A stretch of DNA of 64,000 nt, taken from assembly GCA_037441565.1 (NCBI GenBank), contig JBBIRW010000001.1, forward strand, positions 1 through 64,000, written 5' to 3'. Source of the stretch: JBBIRW01 sp037441565. Its GTDB lineage: Bacteria; Desulfobacterota; JBBIRW01. Made by a program: the position numbers and the translations under genes. The notes below the pieces were generated by a model. The model saw only the letters and a list, made by a program, of their open reading frames with translations, was not told the origin of the DNA and searched no databases. Below, one piece after another: positions 18,682 through 26,620 of this stretch. Every line of letters starts with the position of its first letter. Positions within the stretch are counted from its first letter, which is position 1.

Positions 18682-21600
18682 ATGAGCTGGAACATTACTT
18701 TTAACAGAGGAAAAAATAAAGAGGGATTCACAATACTCGAGTTGTTAATCGGTCTTGCTATTGCAGCCATAGTGATGCTTGCAATCTATGGAATATTTAT
18801 ACTTACCTATAAAACATATCTCGGTCAGGAAAGCATAGCAGATATACAGGAAGATCTAAGAGTTGCAATAGAGCAGATGACAAGGGAGATGAGGATGGCA
18901 GGACTCAAACTCGCATCCTACAATGCCCTTGTTCCACAGCCTCCCAGTATTGAAGAGGCATCACCCACGAGATTCAGGTTTGTTGCAGGTGATATGGAAA
19001 AGGATGGGACGCAGGACAGGATAGAGTATGCCCTGGAAAATTCATCCCTTATGAGGACTTTTCAGGAGTATACTGGAGGTGCTTGGGAGCCACAGCAGAG
19101 TCAGGCAAAACAGGTGGTTGCCAGAAACATCGTTGCCCTTAATTTCAAGTATTACGATGTTTCAAATAATGAAATATTTCCTGGTACAGATACCACATTA
19201 ACCGAGCAGGTAAGAAGGGTCGAAATATCCATTACAGTAGAAACACCAATAAAAGATCCAATCCTTGGCAAGAAGGTGCAGAGGACAATTGTAACGGATG
19301 TGAAACTCAGGAATATGGGTGTTGAGGAGAGGGGTGCAGATGTAATTCCTCCATCAGCGCCAACAGGTTTAACATCAAAAGATCCTGGAGAATGCACGAA
19401 GCTTGTTCTCAAATGGGATGCAAATCCTGAGGCAGATATAGCCGGATACAGGGTATATTACAGACCATATGGTGGAGCCTCATATACAAATATCATAGAT
19501 GTAGGAAACACCACCACATACATACTTCAGGATACCCTTACGACACCACTTCTAAATGGAGTAACTTATGAGGTTGCTGTAGCAGCATACGATTATGCAG
19601 GAAACAGCAGCTCTCTCTCAACTCCAGTTCATGGAACAACATATCCTTCCGATACGAAACCAGATGATACAACACCACCATCTCCTCCTCCTATAATTTC
19701 TGCAACATCAACTTCGGGAAGTGTAAAGATTACTTGGAGTCCGAGTTCAAGTGCTGATGTGGTAGGCTATAATGTTTACAGAAGTGCTGATAATGGAGGC
19801 TCATGGACTAAACTTACCACAACTCCTCTTTCTTCTGATACCACATCATATACGGACACAAATGTAATAACATGTCCAACCTATCCTTACATCTATAAAG
19901 TTACCGCGATCGATTGTGTTCCAAATGAGGATTTTGCAGGAGCAATGAATATCCAGGGAACAGGGGATCCAGGAAGTGGAAGCCCACTCGGTGCAAATAC
20001 CTATCCCTCAGATACTGTTCCACCATCTGATCCATCATCTTTCCAGGCAGCAGCAGGTGATAGCGAGGTTTATCTTAGCTGGATAAATCCCGGTGAAGCT
20101 GATTTTGCGGGTGTAAGGGTAATGGTGAAATATATCCTTGGTGATCCTAATTACAGCACATTTCCTTCAAATAAGGATGATGGCGATCTTGTTTATCGGA
20201 GTGATCTTGATCCAAGACCCGGAGTCAAAAATCCGGGTCAGACAGTTACATACAGACATGGTAACTTAATGAACAATACAAGATACAACTACAGGGCATT
20301 TGCTTATGACAGGTGTGGAAATTTCAGTGCTGGTGCTGTTTCAGCTGCATCAGCCCTTCCTTGCGGGGACGCATCTTTCCCTGGCTCACCTTCCGAGCCA
20401 CTGAATCTTACAGCAACATCATGTGGAAATGTAAGGCTTACATGGCAGGCACCCACATCAAATGCTGGTGATCTTATAGGATATAATATATACAGATCAA
20501 CAACACCAGGTGCAAGAAGCACTGGAACAAAACTCAATACATCTCCAGTAACAACAAATGAATTCGTCGATACTACCGCAATTGAAGGCGGAACATACTA
20601 CTATCAGGTAACAGCGCTCGATTGTGTTCTACCTGTCCACAATGAGAGTTCTCCATCTAATGAGGTTACAGTCCATACCGGTGGTCTTACAAGGGATGAA
20701 TCAGCTGTAATTAAATCATTCGGTGGTAGTGTTGATGATCCAAATACCATCTATCACAATTTTGTAAGTTTCATAATTGAGAACACATCGAGCACACAAC
20801 TTACTATGGCACTCGCAACCGTTACATGGGCAATAAATACGGATAGCATAAGGCTGGGAAGGGTTTATATGAAACCAGCAACGCAAACGATCAGGCTTCT
20901 CAATAATGAGCCCTTCAAGGTTTCAGGCTTTGAATTTTCTCTTACCCAGGCGGGGACAACACTTAACATTCCGACAGGCTCTGAAGGAAGAACGCAGGTT
21001 ATATTTGAGTTTACAGATCCATCGGGAAATCCTGTTGATATGAGGGGAAATGTAATAGAGGTTACATTCAAATATTATAAGGACGGGGTTCTCTGTACAT
21101 CGCCACTTATCAGGTTCACGGTTCCCTATGGCCCATCCGTGAACCCTGTAACCCAGAGTGAACCTTCTCCAGGAACTATCTGTAGCACATCGATAGGTGA
21201 TGTTACTGTTGAGGCAAATAGATCAGTTGTAGTTACTGCATATGTCTCTCCGTATTCAGGAACAACTATTCCCTCAGGAGGTGTCAAGCTTTACTATCTC
21301 ATCCAGAGCTTAAAAACATCAACTCCCCCGTTCCCAGGTTCAGGATACACGGTTCTAACCATGAACCCTGTTTTTGTGAACTCTTCAGGAGAGGGTTATT
21401 ATGAGGCAACAATTCCACAGGCAACGGGAAGAAGGGTATGGTTCTATATAGTCGCAACAGATGACCAGGGGAATTCAGAAATGGTTCCAGGTGTAAACCC
21501 CCTTAATCCTTCAGAATTCAGGGCATATGTATATGATGAGAAGTCATCTTTCACTATTAATCTTACTGCTTGCTGGACAACAGCTGCAGAAAAGAGGGTA

Positions 21601-21855
21601 AGAGTTACTGTTATATTAAAAGACCAGGATGGAGCTTCTGTTTCAGGAGCAAAAGTAAGTGCTGTCCTTATTCAATCGGAAACAGGAACTATTTATATAC
21701 TGGAGCTTACTGAGACATCAACACAAGGAACTTATCAGGGTATATCTCCTGTATTTCCGAACTCTTCAAATCCAGTAAACGTTAGTATAATGGCTGCAAA
21801 GACACTTTTTACAACGGCCACAGCAAGCACGGTGTGTTCAACGGTGTGTCCGTGA
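18682..21855 (+). CDS. pilW: Very large PilW-type minor pilin with four fibronectin type III domains
   Basis: A 1057-residue protein. The N-terminus is a normal PilW: signal KEG|FTILE, a hydrophobic helix, then DLRVAIEQMTREMRMAGL. From about 221 four fibronectin III-like domains follow (~221-317, 330-440, 445-560, 571-668), each with a PPS/PxxP entry, a W-strand and a Y/R-rich exit. Residues 670-1057 hold further beta-sandwich-like regions. Twelve Cys are spread over the exported part. Ordinary PilW is about 250-350 residues. The added domains suggest adhesion at the pilus tip. GAGGTGA precedes ATG 18682; the gene is intact. Confidence 0.85.
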   Translation: MSWNITFNRGKNKEGFTILELLIGLAIAAIVMLAIYGIFILTYKTYLGQESIADIQEDLRVAIEQMTREMRMAGLKLASYNALVPQPPSIEEASPTRFRFVAGDMEKDGTQDRIEYALENSSLMRTFQEYTGGAWEPQQSQAKQVVARNIVALNFKYYDVSNNEIFPGTDTTLTEQVRRVEISITVETPIKDPILGKKVQRTIVTDVKLRNMGVEERGADVIPPSAPTGLTSKDPGECTKLVLKWDANPEADIAGYRVYYRPYGGASYTNIIDVGNTTTYILQDTLTTPLLNGVTYEVAVAAYDYAGNSSSLSTPVHGTTYPSDTKPDDTTPPSPPPIISATSTSGSVKITWSPSSSADVVGYNVYRSADNGGSWTKLTTTPLSSDTTSYTDTNVITCPTYPYIYKVTAIDCVPNEDFAGAMNIQGTGDPGSGSPLGANTYPSDTVPPSDPSSFQAAAGDSEVYLSWINPGEADFAGVRVMVKYILGDPNYSTFPSNKDDGDLVYRSDLDPRPGVKNPGQTVTYRHGNLMNNTRYNYRAFAYDRCGNFSAGAVSAASALPCGDASFPGSPSEPLNLTATSCGNVRLTWQAPTSNAGDLIGYNIYRSTTPGARSTGTKLNTSPVTTNEFVDTTAIEGGTYYYQVTALDCVLPVHNESSPSNEVTVHTGGLTRDESAVIKSFGGSVDDPNTIYHNFVSFIIENTSSTQLTMALATVTWAINTDSIRLGRVYMKPATQTIRLLNNEPFKVSGFEFSLTQAGTTLNIPTGSEGRTQVIFEFTDPSGNPVDMRGNVIEVTFKYYKDGVLCTSPLIRFTVPYGPSVNPVTQSEPSPGTICSTSIGDVTVEANRSVVVTAYVSPYSGTTIPSGGVKLYYLIQSLKTSTPPFPGSGYTVLTMNPVFVNSSGEGYYEATIPQATGRRVWFYIVATDDQGNSEMVPGVNPLNPSEFRAYVYDEKSSFTINLTACWTTAAEKRVRVTVILKDQDGASVSGAKVSAVLIQSETGTIYILELTETSTQGTYQGISPVFPNSSNPVNVSIMAAKTLFTTATASTVCSTVCP

Positions 21856-21898
21856 TTAAATAAAAGGAGGAGTTAATCAGTGAGAAGAGGAGTTAAAT

Positions 21899-23569
21899 AT
21901 GCCGGGCATAAAAAATAAATCACCTGATGGTCCAATGAAGATCAGAGGGATTGACATATCAAGCCAGATCATTTTCTCAGGTCATAAGCTCCTGGATCAG
22001 AGAGGCGTTGCCCTCGTTCTTGCACTCTTTATTCTCGTAATCATGACATTTCTCGGTCTTGCGTCAATATTTACTTCGGGTATAGAAATGGAAATAGCGG
22101 GAAATGAAAAATCAAGCACCCAGGCGCTCTATCTTGCTGAGGCAGGGGTTTCCAAGGTTATTTCCTGGTTTCAGAACCCGCAGAGCTTTCAGGATGATAT
22201 AACAAGGGCAGGTGTTGATCCATCAAAATTTATCTGGGGAGGTTCAAATCCATACAACCCCTCGGTAAATCCGCTAAACAGATTCTTTGAAAAGAGGAGG
22301 ATAGAAGGGGGTAATTTGTCTTTTATAAGTTCATCACACAACAATCTGAGCCAGTTTACGGATACAGGTTATGGAGAAATAAATGCTGATGGAAATGCCG
22401 ACACAAGCGAAACAAATCCTGCCCTTGGAATTGATCCTGACAATTCCTCAAATACATCAGCCATGAGGGAGGCCCAGCAGGCATTCCTAAATGAAATATT
22501 CAAGAGTCTTGCTCCAATTGGAAGAATAAAAAAGCTGATCATATATGGTGCATCAGCTGGGGAGGTTTGCACGGTGAGGGTAACTGCGGAAACAGTAACA
22601 GGTGCAAGAAGGACTATAGAGCAGGTTCTTGGTGCAGGTGTGATTCCAGGCATGAAATCCGCTATTGAAACAAGACTCGGTGCAAACTGGAATGGACATG
22701 TAAATGTTCACTGGGGGAGGGTCTATGTAGGAAACGGAAGTGCAGACTTTGGCAACCAGTTAAAAAAGGTTCCATATAAGGTGACAGCCTCCTCCCTTTC
22801 TGAGGCACAGACTATAATCAACCAAAATCTCGATTATGGCTCGACTAATAACAAAGACCTCTGGCTTGAAATGTACATTTCGGGAAGCTATCAGAACCCA
22901 TCGAGTATAGGAACATGGGAGAATGGATCTGCGAAATTTAGTGGTGATACAGATCATAAAAACCTCTTTGAGCATGTTCCCAATATTGAGGTAGTTGTGT
23001 GGGATTATAATAAGCTCAAGCAGTTTGCAATAGAGAATGGTTACTACTACCGTGCAAATCCATCAAACGGCATGCTTTATAAGGGTGATGTTAATGGCAG
23101 TTTCACAGGGACACCTGTTAGCTTTGAAGCACTGACAAATGGTAAGGTTAATGAGTTTATATTCATTGATAATCCTGATGATCCAAAATTTGGCGGTTCC
23201 ACTCATATAACGTTTACTGCTTCTGGAAATTACTGGACAGAAAGCAATATCTATATGGTAGGAAGCCTGAGGAAGACAGGTTCCGGAACAGGTAAAAACT
23301 TCCAGGCTCAAACACCTCCATGGCCTGATCCTGAAACAGGGACAAGGATAAATGTATCAAATCTCAATGTTCACTATAAGGGAGCACTTTATGTAACGGG
23401 AAGGGTTGATGCAGGCGGTAACTTCAGGATATTTGGAGGAGTTGTAGCAGAACAGGGATTTGCTGCAGGTGGCAACCCCTCTGTCTGGTACAACTATGAT
23501 CTCTCAACAGGAAGACTCAGTCCCAACTTTACGGTTGTTACAAGGAAGACATGGAGGGAGATATATTGA
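21899..23569 (+). CDS. pilX: PilX-type minor pilin, enlarged
   Basis: A 556-residue protein with the PilX_N pattern: basic leader, QRGVALVLALFILVIMTFLGLAS helix, then EMEIAGNEKSSTQALYLAEAGV. Usual PilX proteins are about 150-250 residues, so this one has a large added exported domain, rich in Asn, Gly and Ser, with no repeat or motif I recognise. It ends the minor-pilin operon. The start is supported by AGAGGAG six to seven bases upstream. Probably works with PilW; no PilY1 gene follows in this window. Confidence 0.8.
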   Translation: MPGIKNKSPDGPMKIRGIDISSQIIFSGHKLLDQRGVALVLALFILVIMTFLGLASIFTSGIEMEIAGNEKSSTQALYLAEAGVSKVISWFQNPQSFQDDITRAGVDPSKFIWGGSNPYNPSVNPLNRFFEKRRIEGGNLSFISSSHNNLSQFTDTGYGEINADGNADTSETNPALGIDPDNSSNTSAMREAQQAFLNEIFKSLAPIGRIKKLIIYGASAGEVCTVRVTAETVTGARRTIEQVLGAGVIPGMKSAIETRLGANWNGHVNVHWGRVYVGNGSADFGNQLKKVPYKVTASSLSEAQTIINQNLDYGSTNNKDLWLEMYISGSYQNPSSIGTWENGSAKFSGDTDHKNLFEHVPNIEVVVWDYNKLKQFAIENGYYYRANPSNGMLYKGDVNGSFTGTPVSFEALTNGKVNEFIFIDNPDDPKFGGSTHITFTASGNYWTESNIYMVGSLRKTGSGTGKNFQAQTPPWPDPETGTRINVSNLNVHYKGALYVTGRVDAGGNFRIFGGVVAEQGFAAGGNPSVWYNYDLSTGRLSPNFTVVTRKTWREIY

Positions 23570-23598
23570 CCGTGAGGAAGGAGAATAAAAATGATATA

Positions 23599-23654
23599 AA
23601 ATTTTTATAAAAATTTAATAATTCTATTGACAGATAGTTAAAATTGTGTATACT
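23599..23654 (+). promoter_or_regulatory. Sigma70 promoter with AT-rich upstream palindrome
   Basis: TTGACA (23627-23632) and TATACT (23649-23654) are separated by 16 bases. A perfect 18-bp palindrome, AAATTTTTATAAAAATTT (23599-23616), lies just upstream, where an UP element or a repressor could bind. Transcription would start near 23661, 28 bases before the XRE gene, and drive pilMNOPQ. Confidence 0.7.
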
Positions 23655-23688
23655 TTTTCTAAATTCTATTTATAAATCTGGTGCTGAA

Positions 23689-23886
23689 ATGGGCAGGAAT
23701 AACTTGAAGAGAATAAGGGAGCAGCTACTTATGAGCAAATCAGAACTTGCAAGAAAGGCTGGTTTATCAATAATGACCATAAACAGGATAGAGAAGGGGC
23801 TTAATTGCAGGCCTGAGACGAAAAGGAAGATACTTCAGGCCCTTGGATTGAAGATCTCTGATAGAAAAAAGGTTTTTGGAGAATGA
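23689..23886 (+). CDS. Small XRE-family helix-turn-helix regulator
   Basis: A 65-residue Cro/CI-like protein, essentially one HTH domain: LKRIREQLLMSKSELARKAGLS then IMTINRIEKG. ATG 23689 is chosen because the promoter -10 element lies upstream of it; longer forms would start inside the promoter. It is the first gene of the pilM operon, three bases before pilM. It probably controls its own promoter and the pilus assembly genes, which is inference from position. Confidence 0.8.
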   Translation: MGRNNLKRIREQLLMSKSELARKAGLSIMTINRIEKGLNCRPETKRKILQALGLKISDRKKVFGE

Positions 23887-23889
23887 GCA

Positions 23890-24957
23890 ATGAATATACC
23901 TTTTTTAAGGAGAAAGGGAAATCTCATCGGACTCGATATAGGGAGTAGTTCGATTAAGATTTCCGAAATTAAAGAGACTGGAAAAGCATACAAACTAATC
24001 AACTTTGAAAAGATCCCCCTTCCTCATGGGAGTGTCATTGAAGGAACAATAATGGATGCAGGAATTGTTATTAATGCGATAGGAGAGGGTATAAGAAAGC
24101 TTGGAAGCAGAAACAGGGATACTGCTATCTCAGTTAAGGGACATTCAGTCATAGTGAAGAGAATTGTTCTTCCTTCAGTAACAAAAGCCGAACTTGAGGA
24201 GTCAATACAATGGGAGGCAGAGCAGTATATCCCATTCGATGTAAATGAAGTGAATATTGATTTTCAGATCCTTGGCCCCGCAGGAGATGACCAGACAAAG
24301 ATGGAAGCACTTCTTGTTGCATCAAGAAAGGATATAGTCACAGATTATGTTGGTGTGGTAACAGAGGCAGGTCTCATCCCGAAGATCGTTGATCTTGATA
24401 GTTTTGCTATGGAAAACATATTTGAATTAAATTATCCGGAATATCTTGATGGTGTTTGTGCTCTTATTAATATTGGGGCAAGCTTAATGAATATCAATAT
24501 TGTGAGATATGGAGTGCCTGCTTTTGTAAGGGATGCATTGATCGGCGGGAATCAGATTACCCTTGAGATCCAGAGGCAGATGGGCTTGAGCTTTGAAGAA
24601 GCAGAAAGTGTAAAAAAGGGTGAGAAGGTAATCCCTGGAAAGGAGTCAGAGATTGAAAAGGGTATCAGGCGGGCTGCATCTGGAATTGTGGCAGAGATAC
24701 AAAGAAATATTGCAGTCTTCAATACAAATTACCCTGATAGCCCCATTGAAAGGATAATCATTTTCGGTGGAGCTGCAAAAACAAAGGGGTTCATGGAGAT
24801 GCTTGAGAAGAATATGGGGATTCCTGTTGAGCTTGTTGATCCCTTCCGAAAGGTGGAGATAGTTAGCAGAAGATTTTCAAAGGAAGAAGCAGTCCAGATT
24901 GGCCCTGAGATAGCAATATCAATGGGGCTTTCTTTGAGAAGGGCAGATGAGACATGA
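23890..24957 (+). CDS. pilM: Type IV pilus assembly ATPase-like protein PilM
   Basis: A 355-residue actin/FtsA-like protein. Phosphate-1 motif GLDIGSSSIKI lies near residue 14, VKGHSVIVKRI and WEAEQYIPF are PilM hallmarks, and the adenosine motif is IIIFGGAAKTKG. It binds the cytoplasmic tail of PilN and forms the inner ring of the alignment complex. Full family length. Its stop overlaps pilN by four bases (ATGA). Confidence 0.95.
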   Translation: MNIPFLRRKGNLIGLDIGSSSIKISEIKETGKAYKLINFEKIPLPHGSVIEGTIMDAGIVINAIGEGIRKLGSRNRDTAISVKGHSVIVKRIVLPSVTKAELEESIQWEAEQYIPFDVNEVNIDFQILGPAGDDQTKMEALLVASRKDIVTDYVGVVTEAGLIPKIVDLDSFAMENIFELNYPEYLDGVCALINIGASLMNINIVRYGVPAFVRDALIGGNQITLEIQRQMGLSFEEAESVKKGEKVIPGKESEIEKGIRRAASGIVAEIQRNIAVFNTNYPDSPIERIIIFGGAAKTKGFMEMLEKNMGIPVELVDPFRKVEIVSRRFSKEEAVQIGPEIAISMGLSLRRADET

Positions 24958-25505
24958 TAAGAATAAACCTTCTCCCGGTTAGGGCAATAAAGAAAAAAGA
25001 GACGATCAGGTTTCAAATATCCGTATTTTTTATGAGTATCCTTCTCTGTCTGGTAATATGTTTCTATGTAAATTTCACTCTTAAGAGGGAGATAGATAAT
25101 CTCAACTATCAGATCAATGCCTCGAGGGAAGAGCTCGTGAGACTGAAAAAGATGATTGGTGAGGTATCAAAGTTTGAAAACGAGCAGAAGATACTCAAGG
25201 AGAAAATAAACATCATAGATAATCTTGAAAAAGACAGGGACGTTTCAGTCCATCTTCTCGATGAATTAACTCAAATTATACCACAAAGGGTGTGGATCGA
25301 TTCATTCAAGCAGACGGAAAACACAATTGATATTGAAGGTGTTGCTGTGGATAATCAAACAATAGCAGATTTCATGGCAAGAATGGAAGCCTCACAATAC
25401 TTTAAAGGTGTTGAGCTGATAGTGACACAACAGGTTGAACAGAAAAATCTAAAGCTTAAAAAATTTGTTATAAGATGCCAGGTGGAAGTTCCACCGCGGG
25501 GATGA
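24954..25505 (+). CDS. pilN: Type IV pilus inner-membrane protein PilN
   Basis: A 183-residue bitopic protein. The cytoplasmic tail begins MIRINLLPVR, the INLLP motif that docks in the PilM groove. One membrane helix (~23-43) is followed by a coiled coil and a small ferredoxin-like domain (RVWIDSFKQTENTIDIEG). It pairs with PilO. Start overlaps pilM; pilO begins four bases after the stop. Confidence 0.95.
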   Translation: MIRINLLPVRAIKKKETIRFQISVFFMSILLCLVICFYVNFTLKREIDNLNYQINASREELVRLKKMIGEVSKFENEQKILKEKINIIDNLEKDRDVSVHLLDELTQIIPQRVWIDSFKQTENTIDIEGVAVDNQTIADFMARMEASQYFKGVELIVTQQVEQKNLKLKKFVIRCQVEVPPRG

Positions 25506-25509
25506 TTAG

Positions 25510-26112
25510 ATGAAGATCGATATATTTTCATATGTAGAAAGGATAACAAAACTTTCAACAAGAAAAAAGATGATCATTCTCGGAAGCATAATCTTTGTTA
25601 TTTTCTTCTGTTACTGGTGGTTTTTTCACAGTGTTAAGGCTGCCCAAATCAAGGTATTAAGGGATGAGCTTTCAAACCTTCAGGCACAACTTCAGAAGAG
25701 CAGGGTTATTGCAGGGAACCTTGAAAGGTATAAAGAAGAGGTCGATAGACTAAACGAAGAGTTGAAAAAGGCAGTTGCAAAACTTCCTGGAGAAAAGGAG
25801 ATACCCTCACTTCTCACAAATATCTCTGATGCAGGAAGGAGTGTCGGTCTTGAATTTCTTTTGTTTCGTCCACATTCGGAGGTAAAGAAAGGCTTTTATT
25901 CAGAAGTTCCAATAGAAATTCAGGTTGTTGGAACTTATCACCAGGTGGCTTTATTTTTTGACAAAGTTTCCAAAATGTCAAGAATTGTTAACATTAGGAA
26001 CATAAATATGGGCTCACCAAAGGAAAGCGGAGGGAAAATCCTGCTTACAACATCTTGTAATGCTGTAACATTCCGCTTCCTTGGAGGTGAACAGGGTGAT
26101 GGAAAAAAGTAA
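25510..26112 (+). CDS. pilO: Type IV pilus inner-membrane protein PilO
   Basis: A 200-residue bitopic protein with a helix at ~20-40, a coiled coil containing LRDELSNLQAQL, and the periplasmic ferredoxin-like fold with PIEIQVVGTYHQVALFFDKV, a PilO signature. It heterodimerises with PilN and contacts PilP. The final codons overlap the pilP start. Confidence 0.95.
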   Translation: MKIDIFSYVERITKLSTRKKMIILGSIIFVIFFCYWWFFHSVKAAQIKVLRDELSNLQAQLQKSRVIAGNLERYKEEVDRLNEELKKAVAKLPGEKEIPSLLTNISDAGRSVGLEFLLFRPHSEVKKGFYSEVPIEIQVVGTYHQVALFFDKVSKMSRIVNIRNINMGSPKESGGKILLTTSCNAVTFRFLGGEQGDGKK

Positions 26113-26620
26113 ATTCATAATAATTCCTGTATGTTTACTTATATTTTTTTCCTCATGCTCAAGAGGAACTCAGGAGAAGCAGCCTGCAGTTGCTCCTTCA
26201 AAAAAGGTGGTAGAGGAGAAGAAACAGGTTGAACCGGAAAAGGCAGTTCAGGTGGAAAAGAAGGAATATGCATATGTGCCTGAAGGAAAAAGGGATCCAT
26301 TCAAGCCATTTATCTCACAGCAGCCTGCAGCAAAAGCCAGGGAACTTCCGTTAACACCACTTCAGAGATACGATATATCCCAGCTTAAGGTTGTTGGCAT
26401 TATGTGGGGTGAAAAGGGAAGATATGCATTGATAGAGGATGCTGAGGGGAAGGGTTATGTGGTTTATCCAGGAACACTGGTTGGTAAGAATGGCGGTAAA
26501 GTTGTAAAAATCCTTCAGGATGAAGTCATTATAGAAGAGAGATACACAGATGTTTTCGGAGAAACAAAGACGCATTATATTTCAATAGGGCTACCAAAGG
26601 AAGAAGGAGGGATTAAATGA
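26099..26620 (+). CDS. pilP: Type IV pilus lipoprotein PilP
   Basis: A 173-residue inner-membrane lipoprotein that links PilN/PilO to the PilQ secretin. The signal ends FFSSC, a relaxed lipobox, followed by a Lys/Glu/Pro-rich linker. The folded domain has KRDPFKPF and the beta-sandwich LKVVGIMWGEKGRYALIED typical of PilP. ATG 26099 is chosen for its spacing to GGAGGT; an upstream TTG (26081) would place the ribosome site inside the gene. Overlaps pilO and pilQ. Confidence 0.9.
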   Translation: MEKSKFIIIPVCLLIFFSSCSRGTQEKQPAVAPSKKVVEEKKQVEPEKAVQVEKKEYAYVPEGKRDPFKPFISQQPAAKARELPLTPLQRYDISQLKVVGIMWGEKGRYALIEDAEGKGYVVYPGTLVGKNGGKVVKILQDEVIIEERYTDVFGETKTHYISIGLPKEEGGIK

